Shown: piece by piece, positions 8,311 to 17,644 of the stretch
Layout: every line of letters begins with the position of its first letter
Numbering within the stretch: position 1 is the stretch's first letter
NCBI RefSeq assembly: GCF_008727795.1
Contig: NZ_CP044222.1
Coordinates: 744,001 to 808,000 of the forward strand
Origin: Nitrincola iocasae
Lineage (GTDB): Bacteria > Pseudomonadota > Gammaproteobacteria > Pseudomonadales > Balneatricaceae
Direction of reading: 5' to 3'
DNA length: 64,000 bases
Position numbers and translations under genes: made by a program
The notes under the pieces: model-generated
The model's input: only the letters and a program-made list of their open reading frames with translations
Database searches by the model: none
What the model was told of the DNA's origin: nothing

Positions 8311-8732
8311 TGATGGAGCTGACAGATGACTATCTTGCAGCTGAGTCTGAACTGGTTGCACTACTGGAAGATAATGTTGGCGAACTGCGTAAGGTTTACA
8401 CCTCGGTCGATCTGGCCGAGTTGAAACAGCGCAGTCAGGTGACCCCAGCGGCACACGTGATCTACTGGGGCGACACCCCGGCTCTGGCTGCTCAAGGCGG
8501 TGCAACCGGGCATGTAACACAAACATGGATGGTCGTGTTAGCCGTTAACCTGCGCAAAAAGGATGATGCCGGTCCGCTGCTGGCACAGATGATTAAAACG
8601 CTGGCTGGTTATCATCTCACCCTGGGCAACCTGGTACGCCAGGCTGCACCTAAACCCACGTTCAATGCCGGTTTCGGCTACTACCCACTCGCATACGAAA
8701 TTAAATTCCGAACCAAAGGAGCCAAACCATGA
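8310..8732 (+). CDS. Putative tail terminator (gp37-like)
   Basis: A 140-residue protein between gp36 and the tail tube gene. This slot in tailed phages holds the neck or tail terminator protein that caps the tube. The sequence has the alpha/beta look of that fold: an N-terminal helix (DYLAAESELVALLEDNVG), central strands (AAHVIYWGD, TWMVVLAVNLRKK), a helix (LLAQMIKTLAGYHL) and a closing strand ending YYPLAYEIKF. Two adjacent ATGs (8310, 8313) are possible starts. Function is inferred from order and pattern. Confidence 0.6.
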   Translation: MMELTDDYLAAESELVALLEDNVGELRKVYTSVDLAELKQRSQVTPAAHVIYWGDTPALAAQGGATGHVTQTWMVVLAVNLRKKDDAGPLLAQMIKTLAGYHLTLGNLVRQAAPKPTFNAGFGYYPLAYEIKFRTKGAKP

Positions 8733-9472
8733 GCGGATTACTGCTTGCAGGTGACGTCTACTTCGACCGCCTAACCGATACCGGCGTTTCCACAGGCCTT
8801 ATTGGCCCGATCAACGCCACCCAGTTGTCGATCAACACCCCGTCGGATACGGTTGATCGCCCCTCAAAGAAAAAAGCCAGCTACGGCCAGGCGCTTAATA
8901 GCGTCACCATCGCTAAGCCCACTGAGATCACCATTCAGTTTGATGATCAGCCTGCTGAGATGCTGGCTATGGCACTGTTGGGCGACGTGGAGCAAATCAA
9001 CCAGGGCGCGGGTGATGTGACCGATACCCTGATCACCCTGCCACCCGCCGGGCGTTGGCTGAAGCTGGCCCACAGCAACCTGTCAGAGACAGGCATCAGT
9101 GCAAAAGATGATCAGGATGTGGCTATTGCTCCAGCAGCCTACGAGATCAACTACGCCACTGGCATGATCGCAGCGACGGCTGAAGGCGCACTGGCAGCAG
9201 GTGGTGAGATTAAGCTCAGCTACAGCTATGCGGCAGTGTCTGGCTCACGGATCAAGGGCGCTGTACGCAGCACCCTTCGCGCTCGTGTGTTCGTTGATGG
9301 CACCAACTTAGCAACAGGAAAGCCCGTCAAGTGTGATATTCCCTTGATCAATGCGGCACCGACTGAAGCCGTCGATCTGATGGCCTCGGAATACGTCAGC
9401 ACCACCCTGGGCGGGAAAGTGCTGCTCAAAGAGGGTGAAACCGCACCCTTCTATCTGGATCAGGAAGACTGA
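8729..9472 (+). CDS. Tail tube protein
   Basis: A 247-residue protein just before the tape measure, so most likely the subunit of the tail tube. It is beta-rich. It contains one copy (EINYATGMIAAT, near residue 140) of a short motif that recurs in the large downstream tail protein. The last 90 residues (SGSRIKGAVRSTLRARVFVDGTN onwards) look like tube proteins of non-contractile tails. No sheath gene accompanies it, so the virion should have a siphovirus-like tail. The gene starts inside the previous gene (ATGAGCG overlap) and is followed by a terminator. Confidence 0.65.
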   Translation: MSGLLLAGDVYFDRLTDTGVSTGLIGPINATQLSINTPSDTVDRPSKKKASYGQALNSVTIAKPTEITIQFDDQPAEMLAMALLGDVEQINQGAGDVTDTLITLPPAGRWLKLAHSNLSETGISAKDDQDVAIAPAAYEINYATGMIAATAEGALAAGGEIKLSYSYAAVSGSRIKGAVRSTLRARVFVDGTNLATGKPVKCDIPLINAAPTEAVDLMASEYVSTTLGGKVLLKEGETAPFYLDQED

Positions 9473-9489
9473 ACATAGCCCACCCCCGT

Positions 9490-9511
9490 GGAGGGCGCGG
9501 CCCTCCGTTTT
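9490..9511 (+). terminator. Intrinsic terminator after tail tube gene
   Basis: A perfect 7-bp stem, GGAGGGC (9490-9496) and GCCCTCC (9500-9506), with a GCG loop, is followed by GTTTT. It sits 17 bases after the tail tube stop and 28 bases before the tape-measure start. It would reduce read-through from abundant tube transcripts into the tape measure, which is needed in few copies. Confidence 0.8.
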
Positions 9512-9538
9512 GCCGTTAGACACAGCCGGAACTAACAC

Positions 9539-12163
9539 ATGAGCCAAAGAAACCTCGCCATACGATTGCTAATCACTGCCAGAGATGAGGCGTCCGGAGT
9601 ACTCGGTGGCCTGCGTCGTAATGCGGGTAAGATCGCGGCAGCCATTGTCGGTTATTTTGGCATCAAGATGTTTTCGGGTGCGATCAGTTCAGCGGCTGCA
9701 TTCCAGGAGCAGTTGTCGGTTGTCCAGGCAATTACTAAAGCATCGGTTGAGGAGATGGAGCTGCTACGCAAAGCAGCTGATGAAGCCGGTACCAATACAC
9801 GCTATACCGCTACCGAAGCTGCACAGGCATTGGAAAGTCTAGCCCGCGCCGGTCTTAATGCGCGTCAATCTGTTGAAACGCTGCCTGCTGTACTGGCTCT
9901 GGCTCAGGGAAATGGCCTGGAGCTGGGTCAGGCAGCTGGCTTTGTTACAAAAGCTGTACAAGGGATGGGGTTAGCGTTCGATCAAGCTGGAAGAGTTTCT
10001 GATGTTCTATCTAAAGCTGCTGCAAGTGCAAGTACAAGTGTTGAGGGAATTGGAAACGCGCTTTCCTATGCCGCGCCTACGGCAAATGCACTGGGGCTAA
10101 CGCTTGAACAAACAGTCGCTATTATTGGTAAGTTTGCTGATTCTAGTATCGATGCCAGCCGCGCCGGTACCGCACTTAACTCAATACTTGCGCAGTTCAG
10201 TGATCCAGCCAGCAAATTCCGTCAAGAAATGGCGTCGCTGGGCATCTACACAACTGATTTCTATGAAGCAATGGAGCAGCTTGCGAATGCTGGGCCTGCT
10301 GGCCAGAAAGCGATTCGGGCAGTGGGACTGGAAGCGGGTCCAGCGTTACAGGCTTTGTTGTCAAAAGGTATCGGCTCACTCAAAGAGCTGAGGGACGAGC
10401 TACAGAATGCCGAAGGATCTGCTCAGGATGCGGCCGACACGATGGACAGCAACCTGAATGGCGCACTTCGTGGGTTAGGTAGCGCCTGGGATGCAGTTAA
10501 ACGGACACTGGTAGACCCGTTACTGGATCCTATTACCGAGCAAGTAACCAGACTGTCATCACGCCTGCGCAGCTTTGTCAGCGAAGGCGTTGTTCAGCGA
10601 GCTGGCGAGATACTGGCTTCAGTTTTCACAACAGCACAGAAAAATTTCAATGAGTTTCTGGACAACTTCGATCTGGATCAGGTGGTGCAGCAGCTAAAAG
10701 GCTGGCTGGATCAGACAAAAGAGACTGTTGATGTATGGCTTGAAAGGCTACAGACAGCTAGTACTTATGGAAAAATTGCCTTTCTATCAATAGCAACTGG
10801 CGTTCAAACCCTACAAGCAACAATGCATGGTTTTGCGGGCGTGCTGGCTCAGGTTATTGCAGGCATTATTGAGAGATTCGGAGCAGCTTTCGGGTTGTTC
10901 AGTCGCTTCTCCAGTACAGCCAGAAAGCTGTCTGAAGAGGCAGACAGCCTTGCTAGAAGCTTCCGGGCGTCAGCAGAAGAGAACTATCAAAAAGCTGCTG
11001 AGGCTATTGATAAAGCAACTGACTCTGGCCGTGAGTTACGTGAAGCATTTGATCAGCTCTCTGAAACTCAACAGTCTGCATCTGAATCGATAGAAAAGCT
11101 GGTTGAATCAGAAGAAACTCTGGCTGAGCAATCGGGTATCACCGCTGACCAGCTGGACTCTCTGGGTGATTCAGCCGACTACGTAGGTGGTGAAGCACAA
11201 CAGGCAGCGACTGGTATCGATGCCGTCACCGAATCAGCCTCTAATGCAAACGATGAGCTGGAAAAAGCAGAGGTTGCGGCTGCAAAACTCGCAAGTGCCT
11301 ATGACGAGCTGGGCATCACCTCTCAATCTGCCCTGGATGATGCGGCTGAAAAATCCCGCCAGGCATTCGAAACCATAAAATCCAGTGGCCAAGTCACAAC
11401 CCGCGAATTGAAACAGGCTTTCCAGGCCTATGCCCAGCGAGCTATCGAAGCCAATAACGGTGTAGCCAGTCATGCCCTAAAAGCAGAAGCCGCACAGAAC
11501 GGACTAAAGCTGACAGCCGATGAAACCGGTCGCGTGATTGTTGAATCCATGCGTGATGCGGCCAGAGCCACCAGTGATATCAAAAATGCCGCTGATGATG
11601 CGTCAGGCGCATATCGCCGCATGGCAGCGGATGCACAGAAAGCGGGCGATGCCAAAAATCAGAGCAATGGTGGCAGTGAAAATGACGAAGGTGACAAAAA
11701 AGAACGAGTCACCAAAAGCGGTGGCACATTCCGAGCTGGCAAGTACTCCATGTCAGACCTGGAAGCGTTAGATAAAGATCTTGCCCAGCGAGCTGCAGAA
11801 GCAGTTGCAGCACTAAACATGAACCTTGCCAGCGACGGCAGCAGCACAGCCTATCGTAAAGAGCGCTATGAAACCGCCATGCGCAACATCGAGTCAGCTG
11901 CAAAAGCCGCCGAAAGACGGCAAGAAAGCCAGCGCCAGTCAGAATCTACACCCGAGCAAAAGCCAGGTACAAGTTCGCTCGACGAACTCAGCAAAGCCAT
12001 GGAACAGGCCTTAGCTAAAGCCATCCCCCAGGCTCAAGCAGCCAGCAAAAAGACTGAAGTGACCCTTAATCTCCCCACTGGAAAAGTAACTGGCATGTTT
12101 GACGACACTGAAGCCGACAGATTGATTCGCTCACTGACAGACATGGCGAGGATCAGCCGATGA
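9539..12163 (+). CDS. Tail tape measure protein (TP901 type)
   Basis: An 874-residue protein that sets tail length and is ejected with DNA. Residues about 45-260 match the TP901 tape-measure core: AAAFQEQLSVVQAITKA, ARAGLNARQSVETLPAVLA and SIDASRAGTALNSILAQF. A hydrophobic segment lies near residues 410-450, and the rest is long helix/coiled coil rich in Ala, Glu, Lys and Gln. At about 1.5 angstroms per residue, a family rule, the tail should be roughly 130 nm long. No tail-assembly chaperone pair (G/GT) is found between tube and tape measure, which is unusual for siphophages. Its stop overlaps the next start. Confidence 0.9.
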   Translation: MSQRNLAIRLLITARDEASGVLGGLRRNAGKIAAAIVGYFGIKMFSGAISSAAAFQEQLSVVQAITKASVEEMELLRKAADEAGTNTRYTATEAAQALESLARAGLNARQSVETLPAVLALAQGNGLELGQAAGFVTKAVQGMGLAFDQAGRVSDVLSKAAASASTSVEGIGNALSYAAPTANALGLTLEQTVAIIGKFADSSIDASRAGTALNSILAQFSDPASKFRQEMASLGIYTTDFYEAMEQLANAGPAGQKAIRAVGLEAGPALQALLSKGIGSLKELRDELQNAEGSAQDAADTMDSNLNGALRGLGSAWDAVKRTLVDPLLDPITEQVTRLSSRLRSFVSEGVVQRAGEILASVFTTAQKNFNEFLDNFDLDQVVQQLKGWLDQTKETVDVWLERLQTASTYGKIAFLSIATGVQTLQATMHGFAGVLAQVIAGIIERFGAAFGLFSRFSSTARKLSEEADSLARSFRASAEENYQKAAEAIDKATDSGRELREAFDQLSETQQSASESIEKLVESEETLAEQSGITADQLDSLGDSADYVGGEAQQAATGIDAVTESASNANDELEKAEVAAAKLASAYDELGITSQSALDDAAEKSRQAFETIKSSGQVTTRELKQAFQAYAQRAIEANNGVASHALKAEAAQNGLKLTADETGRVIVESMRDAARATSDIKNAADDASGAYRRMAADAQKAGDAKNQSNGGSENDEGDKKERVTKSGGTFRAGKYSMSDLEALDKDLAQRAAEAVAALNMNLASDGSSTAYRKERYETAMRNIESAAKAAERRQESQRQSESTPEQKPGTSSLDELSKAMEQALAKAIPQAQAASKKTEVTLNLPTGKVTGMFDDTEADRLIRSLTDMARISR

Positions 12164-12525
12164 TTACCCTGGATTCAATCATATTGCCGGACATGATTTG
12201 GTCTGATGAGTTTACCTGGCGGCCAGTCTGGCAGCGGACAGAGCGAACTCTGACCCAAAAGCTTTTCATCGAAACTGGTCCTATACACAAGGGTCGCCCA
12301 GTCACTCTGACAGATGCATGGGTCACCCGTGCAACCCTGCAGCAGCTGCAAACTCTCGCCAGCACACCTGGCACAACTCACACCCTGACCCTGCAGGGGC
12401 AGACCTACACAGTTGCCTGGCGTCACACAGAGCAGGCACTGACAGCCGAGCCAATCAAACCCGTCACCGATCCGGATGATGATGACTTTTACTCACTGAT
12501 ACTCAGATTAATGGTGGTTGCATGA
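12160..12525 (+). CDS. Distal-tail-like phage protein, unassigned
   Basis: A 121-residue protein translated from a start that overlaps the tape-measure stop (ATGATTACC). It is probably a beta-rich tail-tip component: alternating strands such as DMIWSDEFTWRPVW, KLFIETGPIHKGRPVTL and THTLTLQGQTYTVAW, ending in an acidic patch PDDDDF and a hydrophobic tail. In siphophages the gene after the tape measure often encodes a distal tail protein, and this length is plausible for a reduced one. I do not recognise the family. Confidence 0.55.
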   Translation: MITLDSIILPDMIWSDEFTWRPVWQRTERTLTQKLFIETGPIHKGRPVTLTDAWVTRATLQQLQTLASTPGTTHTLTLQGQTYTVAWRHTEQALTAEPIKPVTDPDDDDFYSLILRLMVVA

Positions 12526-15500
12526 CTATCCGCGAACAAGACATAAAACTAATGGCCTCCGAGCGGCTCCTGGATGCCGAGGACGGCGGTGGACAGATGA
12601 GCGCCATTGAGGTGGTCGATGGCGTAGTCAATAACCTGTTCCCAGACATTAGCCGCCTCGACCGCACCTATGGCAACGTCGGCCTACGCAAAGTCTATGC
12701 CGCCGTTAAGACCGCCAACCGCGATATGTACTACGGTGCCCACGCGATCATCACCGATGCACCACTGGATCCCCGCGTCAGCGTGTTGATGTTCACCACC
12801 CAAAGCTACAACGACGAGCGCCGCCAGGCGCAGGACCGCATCGAGTCATACGTGGTACAGGGCAGCGTCAGCGATTACACGCTGCTCGGTGATCAGTTGA
12901 TGGGACAGCGCATGGTGGTTTTATTCACCCGCGTAGACGCACCACTTCCGGAAGTGGGCAATGTATATCTGCTGAGTGAAGAAACCACCAATAGCAGCGG
13001 CGAGACAACCATCCAGGGCGAGCAGCAGTACATCCGCGTAACCAAAGTGGAATGGGAGATCCGCACCTATGAAGATGATCGCGGCACCTTTGAACGGATG
13101 TGGCTGAAGCTGGAAATCGGCAATGCGCTGCGCCGTACGTTTCCCGGTCTGCCAGCCGTAGAGCGCCTGACCCGAGATGTTGCCGACGTTAAAACCAAGT
13201 TCCGTTTAACGCAGGTCGCGGATGCAAGCCGCTACTACGGGATCGTGCGCCTGGAAGAAGCGATCGCACCTGGTGATCTGGAGATCAAAGCTGAAACTAT
13301 TTTCGGCCAGTTGGTACCCAGCGCTACTGTCGAAAGCCCGGTTGTAGACGTCCAAGCCGGTGCCGACCGCGTTAACCTGCAACAGTGCGGCAGTGCGTAC
13401 AGCCTATTACTGCCGAACAATGATGAACGCACCCTGGGATTCGGACGCGCAATCACTCCAGGAACGCTGATACTCAACACCCGATCTGATAACGGACAGG
13501 GCCAGGTGTTGAATGCCGACAATTCAGTCTATGCCGATGTGCAGTATGAGGAAGGGATTATTGTCAGCCGGGGCTCAGCGATCCCGGCCAGCGGCAGTAG
13601 TGCAGTCACCGCCGCACCCGCCGTAGCCATTACAGACACCGCTCATACCGATGCCGAGGAAGTTAAGCTGGCTAACCGAGGCTACAACTACACCCGAACG
13701 CTGCGACCCATCCCACAACCGGGCACCCTGTTTGTGGATTATATGGCACAGGGCCGATGGTACCGGATGCAAGATAACGGTAACGGCCAGATGAGCGATG
13801 AATTTGGCGGTGCAGGTACGATTGATTATGCCTCTGGCAGTGTGATTGTTACGCTCGGGGCACTTCCTGACACTGGCAGTTTTATTATTTACTCATGGGC
13901 CACACCGGACAACTACGAGATCCGGCAGCAGGATCAAGAGATTGATCCGGGTTATATCATGCTGGAGGTCAGTGCGGGCGATATCGTTCCCAACAGTCTG
14001 ACGATCACTTGGGAGTCGGGTGGCGGCGGTGCCACGGTTACAGCAACCGATGATGGCAACGGCAATCTGACCGGTGCGGCCACTGGGCGCGTAGTCTACG
14101 GCAACGGTCGTATCGGCATTCGCCCCAACCTGGTGCCGGATAGTGGAGCCATCTTCAGCGTCGAATACGATCAGGGCTTCGCCGTAACAGAAACCCCGGC
14201 GCTTACCCAGGTCGGCCAATCCGTAACCTTCACAATTTCAGATGCCCCGATCCGCCCCGGCAGTTTTGCAGCTGAATATCAGGTGCAGGAAGTGCGTAAT
14301 CAACCGCACAGTCATGGATTCCAGGGGCCGGGGGCTGTCAATAACGTAACGCTGACAAAAACCGTCACCGATGATGGTGCAGGCGGGCTGGTTGGTGCAT
14401 CTGGATCAATCAACTACACAACCGGTGAAGTCACACTATTCACAGATTATGACTACACCCGAACCAGCACAGCGGTGTGGACAAACCCGGAAACCGGTGC
14501 CCGTGAAACCTATGATCGCATCAGTGGCGAGGTAGCCGTACTCAGTAGCGCTGTAACGGTTAAATACCAACTCGACAGCGTGTTGCCGGAAACCCTCACA
14601 GAAACAATTGATGCCGAGGACGTTTCTTTCAACCTGACACCACTAACGCGCCGATACATCATACCGGGCAGCATAGAATTCACCTGGGCAGGCCAGCGCT
14701 ACATCGACCGCGAGGGGTTGATTTATACCGATTGGACCCGTCAAACCGGTGCAGCACTCGCCGTCGGGACAATTGACTATTCATCTGGCGAAGTCACGCT
14801 GCAACAGTACACCGGAGGCGGCAGCAATGCAGTCCAGATGCACAGCATGCTACTCACGCCAGGTGCCTGGTTTGCCGATGGGTTCTATTTCCGCACCCCA
14901 GGTGCCCCGTTGCGCCCTGGCTCACTCTTTATCCGCGCCAACCTCGACAACGGCACACAGATAACCGGCAGCGCCAACTTCACCGGCACCATCGACAGTG
15001 CCGACATGCAAGGCACCGTCAACTGGGAAACCGGCATTGTCGACGTGCGCTTCGGGCGTTATGTGCAAGACAGCACTCTAACAGTCGAACAAAAGGCCGA
15101 GCCCTGGTATAACGCCGCCAACATCGAGACAGACGGCACCATCTGGGTACCGCACCGCGTCGTACCCTACACCGCCAAATTCAACGCCGTGGTTTACTCA
15201 ATGATGCCACTCGACGCAAGCATCCTCGGCCTCGATCCAGTACGCCTACCCATAGACGGCCGCGTACCCATCATCCGCGCAGGCGAAGTCATTGTCATCC
15301 ACAACACCCAGGAAACCGACGCCGGTACCGTCACCGCAGGCCAGCTCATCACCCTGCCACGCGATGAGCTGGCGGGGGCCTGGCTAACCGACAGCACCGG
15401 ACTAAAAGTTGACCCAGAGCTATACACAGTCAATCGCCTGGCTGGAACCATCACCATCGACGCACTGGCTGATCTAAGCACCTACGACATGCCACTAGCG

Positions 15501-16076
15501 GCACACCACCGTGTTGAGGACATGGCCCTTGTCAACGAGGCCGAGATCAACGGTCAGCTGCGGTTAGTCGGCGCGATACCACGAGCCTACGACCCAGCCG
15601 ATACATGGATCAGCAGCGCCATGATATTCGGCCCCCTCGGCAGCCGAGCGCGTAACGTGTTCAGTCAAGCAAGCTGGACCAGCGTCTGGAGCGACCAGCG
15701 CATCGGCAGCTCAACAAATGCGCAATACAACAACGTGCTATATCCGATCACCGTCAACAACAGCAACGCGATCAGGGAGCGCTGGGCGATCATATTCACC
15801 AGCAGCACCACGTTTAACGTGGTCGGCGAGACTGTGGGTGTCATCACAACCGGCAATACAAGTGCCGATTGCACACCAATCAACCCAGTGACCGGAGAGC
15901 CGTACTTCACGATTTACGCGGCAGGCTGGGGTGGAGGATGGGCGACCAATAACGTACTCAGATTTAACACCGATGCCGCGCACGCGCCGATCTGGATCGC
16001 ACGAACAACGATCAGTGGCACGCCTACGGCAGACGATGACTCATTTAAACTTCAGATTAGAGGGGATGCAGACTGA
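12522..16076 (+). CDS. Large tail-tip protein with repeated beta domains
   Basis: At 1184 residues this is the largest phage protein here. A recurring motif of the form G-x-[IV]-x-[YW]-x-[TS]-G-x-[VI] appears near residues 431 (GTIDYASGSV), 520 (GRVVYGNGRI), 627 (GSINYTTGEV), 748 (GTIDYSSGEV) and 830 (GTVNWETGIV). Each is followed by strands and spaced about 80-120 residues apart, which implies tandem beta-sandwich modules. The N-terminus (TIREQDIKLMASERLLD) resembles that of the 198-residue protein at 19813. It lies between a distal-tail candidate and adhesin/hub genes, so a tail-tip or central structural role is likely. No enzymatic motif is visible. Confidence 0.6.
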   Translation: MTIREQDIKLMASERLLDAEDGGGQMSAIEVVDGVVNNLFPDISRLDRTYGNVGLRKVYAAVKTANRDMYYGAHAIITDAPLDPRVSVLMFTTQSYNDERRQAQDRIESYVVQGSVSDYTLLGDQLMGQRMVVLFTRVDAPLPEVGNVYLLSEETTNSSGETTIQGEQQYIRVTKVEWEIRTYEDDRGTFERMWLKLEIGNALRRTFPGLPAVERLTRDVADVKTKFRLTQVADASRYYGIVRLEEAIAPGDLEIKAETIFGQLVPSATVESPVVDVQAGADRVNLQQCGSAYSLLLPNNDERTLGFGRAITPGTLILNTRSDNGQGQVLNADNSVYADVQYEEGIIVSRGSAIPASGSSAVTAAPAVAITDTAHTDAEEVKLANRGYNYTRTLRPIPQPGTLFVDYMAQGRWYRMQDNGNGQMSDEFGGAGTIDYASGSVIVTLGALPDTGSFIIYSWATPDNYEIRQQDQEIDPGYIMLEVSAGDIVPNSLTITWESGGGGATVTATDDGNGNLTGAATGRVVYGNGRIGIRPNLVPDSGAIFSVEYDQGFAVTETPALTQVGQSVTFTISDAPIRPGSFAAEYQVQEVRNQPHSHGFQGPGAVNNVTLTKTVTDDGAGGLVGASGSINYTTGEVTLFTDYDYTRTSTAVWTNPETGARETYDRISGEVAVLSSAVTVKYQLDSVLPETLTETIDAEDVSFNLTPLTRRYIIPGSIEFTWAGQRYIDREGLIYTDWTRQTGAALAVGTIDYSSGEVTLQQYTGGGSNAVQMHSMLLTPGAWFADGFYFRTPGAPLRPGSLFIRANLDNGTQITGSANFTGTIDSADMQGTVNWETGIVDVRFGRYVQDSTLTVEQKAEPWYNAANIETDGTIWVPHRVVPYTAKFNAVVYSMMPLDASILGLDPVRLPIDGRVPIIRAGEVIVIHNTQETDAGTVTAGQLITLPRDELAGAWLTDSTGLKVDPELYTVNRLAGTITIDALADLSTYDMPLAAHHRVEDMALVNEAEINGQLRLVGAIPRAYDPADTWISSAMIFGPLGSRARNVFSQASWTSVWSDQRIGSSTNAQYNNVLYPITVNNSNAIRERWAIIFTSSTTFNVVGETVGVITTGNTSADCTPINPVTGEPYFTIYAAGWGGGWATNNVLRFNTDAAHAPIWIARTTISGTPTADDDSFKLQIRGDAD

Positions 16077-17023
16077 TGAGCGAGATATCAATCCTTGATC
16101 CAGCACATCCGAATCTTGTTGCTTACAGCTCGATGACGGGAATCACTGATACTCAGCTGGCGTTAGATGTGGGAGATATTACTGCGACTCTAACGAATGC
16201 AACTCAAGTTACAGATATAGTCGGGCATGCCCTCCAAGTTAATGAAAATGGAGCAGCGGACTTAGGTAATGTTTTTGATGACTTAGTATCAGCGCCAGGG
16301 GCGCTTTTCTCGATTGGTTTTTTTGTTAGAGGCTCAAACCTAGATAATTTGTTTACAAAACTCGGGGACTCTAATCACAATGAAAACTCTCGTCAGTTTA
16401 CTATTCGCACAGTAAATGGCTATGTTGGAATGTTGTGGTACGGGAATCTGGGCGGAACTTCACTTAGAGATGTTAGGGCTACTGAGGCTCCAATAAATGA
16501 TAATGAAGTTTACCATGTCGGTATTGCATACAACGGAGCGTCTAATACAAATAATGGTTTAGATCGAGTAACTATTCGCATCAATGGCCACGAAGTGGCA
16601 AAAACCATGGCGATCTCATATGGTAATTTTCCGGAAATAATTCCGTCCGGCCCAGCCCGTGTTGGCATTGGTGCGGCACTGGGTTCAACAGGAATTGCTA
16701 AATACAGTTCTGTCGCAATTTTCGATGAGCTGCGAATTTATAACACCTTGCTAACTCATGCTGAATGGCAAGAATTAGTCGAAGTAAAATATCCATACTT
16801 TTTAGCCGGTAGCGTTGAAAAAAACTCCCAGCCGTATTTAACACAGGTTCGACTTTATGATGCTGCGACTGCTCAACTTATAGCAATCGTAAATACTGAT
16901 GCAGACGGCAATTATCAGAAAGCCCTACCAACAGATGATCCTATCTACGTGTTCCCGGATCCCCCTAGCGGCTATAAGCCCTTAGCCCACGCCCCGATTA
17001 TTCCAGTCTTAAGGAATCTATAA
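16076..17023 (+). CDS. LamG-domain tail adhesin
   Basis: A 315-residue protein. Residues about 55-225 form a LamG/concanavalin-like jelly roll: SIGFFVRGSNLDN, a Thr/Asn-rich central part, VYHVGIAYNG, DRVTIRINGHEVAK and YSSVAIFDELRIYNTLLTHAEW. The last 70 residues (AGSVEKNSQPYLTQVRLYDAAT, TDADGNYQKALPTD) look like a carboxypeptidase-regulatory-type beta domain. Such proteins bind surface sugars and set host range. The gene is clearly richer in A and T than the genes on both sides, which suggests it was swapped in from another phage. It overlaps its upstream neighbour by one base and its own stop overlaps the next start. Confidence 0.7.
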   Translation: MSEISILDPAHPNLVAYSSMTGITDTQLALDVGDITATLTNATQVTDIVGHALQVNENGAADLGNVFDDLVSAPGALFSIGFFVRGSNLDNLFTKLGDSNHNENSRQFTIRTVNGYVGMLWYGNLGGTSLRDVRATEAPINDNEVYHVGIAYNGASNTNNGLDRVTIRINGHEVAKTMAISYGNFPEIIPSGPARVGIGAALGSTGIAKYSSVAIFDELRIYNTLLTHAEWQELVEVKYPYFLAGSVEKNSQPYLTQVRLYDAATAQLIAIVNTDADGNYQKALPTDDPIYVFPDPPSGYKPLAHAPIIPVLRNL

Positions 17024-17643
17024 TGACGATCCGCATCGCAACGACTCTGCGTGTCGCCCGCGCCCAGGCAATCATCGACGCTATTGATGCATCGCTTACC
17101 CCTGCTACCTTTGAGCAATACAGCGGTGGTCAACCAGACCCCGATGCATCTATCGATAGCATCCCGGCCTATGCAGCAGAAACCGCGTACAGCATAGGCG
17201 AGTACGTTACAGCTGCGGGACGATATTACAGAGCTGAGAACGGCGGCACCAGTGCTGCCACCGCACCGGCATGGCCAACAAACGGATCTACGGTCACTGA
17301 CAATGACATCACCTGGCGTGATCTGGGCGAGATACCGATCCTGCTCGGCACTCTAACTCTTAGCCAGCCCTGTGGAACCGTTGTTGTTACAGAGCTGGCA
17401 GGAGGCGTCACTGTTGTAGCGATAGAGTTTTATGCATGGACTGAAGATGCCAGCGCTGATGCGAGCAACATAGCGTCATGGGGCCGGTTCCGGGATGGAG
17501 ACGGTAATACAGTTTTGGATGGCAGCGTGGGCGCTGAGGGCAGCGGCGCTGACTTTATCATAAACACTACCAGCATCGTGGCTGGTGGCCCGATCCGCAT
17601 CAAAGAAGGCACTACACCCCAGTTGATAGAGCCAGGTAGCTAA
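17023..17643 (+). CDS. Tail protein with small carbohydrate-binding-like domain
   Basis: A 206-residue protein. Residues about 45-105 hold a compact aromatic domain seen often in phage tail proteins, of the form Y..GEYV....RYYRA..GGTSA..AP.WPT.G.TV.D..I.W. It is likely to bind polysaccharide. After that come beta strands with GTLTLSQPCGTVVVTELAGG and a C-terminal half (DASNIASWGRFRDGDGNTVLDG) that may trimerise or bind a partner. It is sandwiched between the LamG adhesin and the hub protein, so it probably belongs to the host-recognition complex. Confidence 0.55.
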   Translation: MTIRIATTLRVARAQAIIDAIDASLTPATFEQYSGGQPDPDASIDSIPAYAAETAYSIGEYVTAAGRYYRAENGGTSAATAPAWPTNGSTVTDNDITWRDLGEIPILLGTLTLSQPCGTVVVTELAGGVTVVAIEFYAWTEDASADASNIASWGRFRDGDGNTVLDGSVGAEGSGADFIINTTSIVAGGPIRIKEGTTPQLIEPGS

Positions 17644-17644
17644 C

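Noticed and set aside
13893..14219. Minus-strand frame of 108 residues inside the large tail protein
   Set aside because: Shadow of the plus-strand gene; its opposite strand shows no gene-like sequence or start signal.
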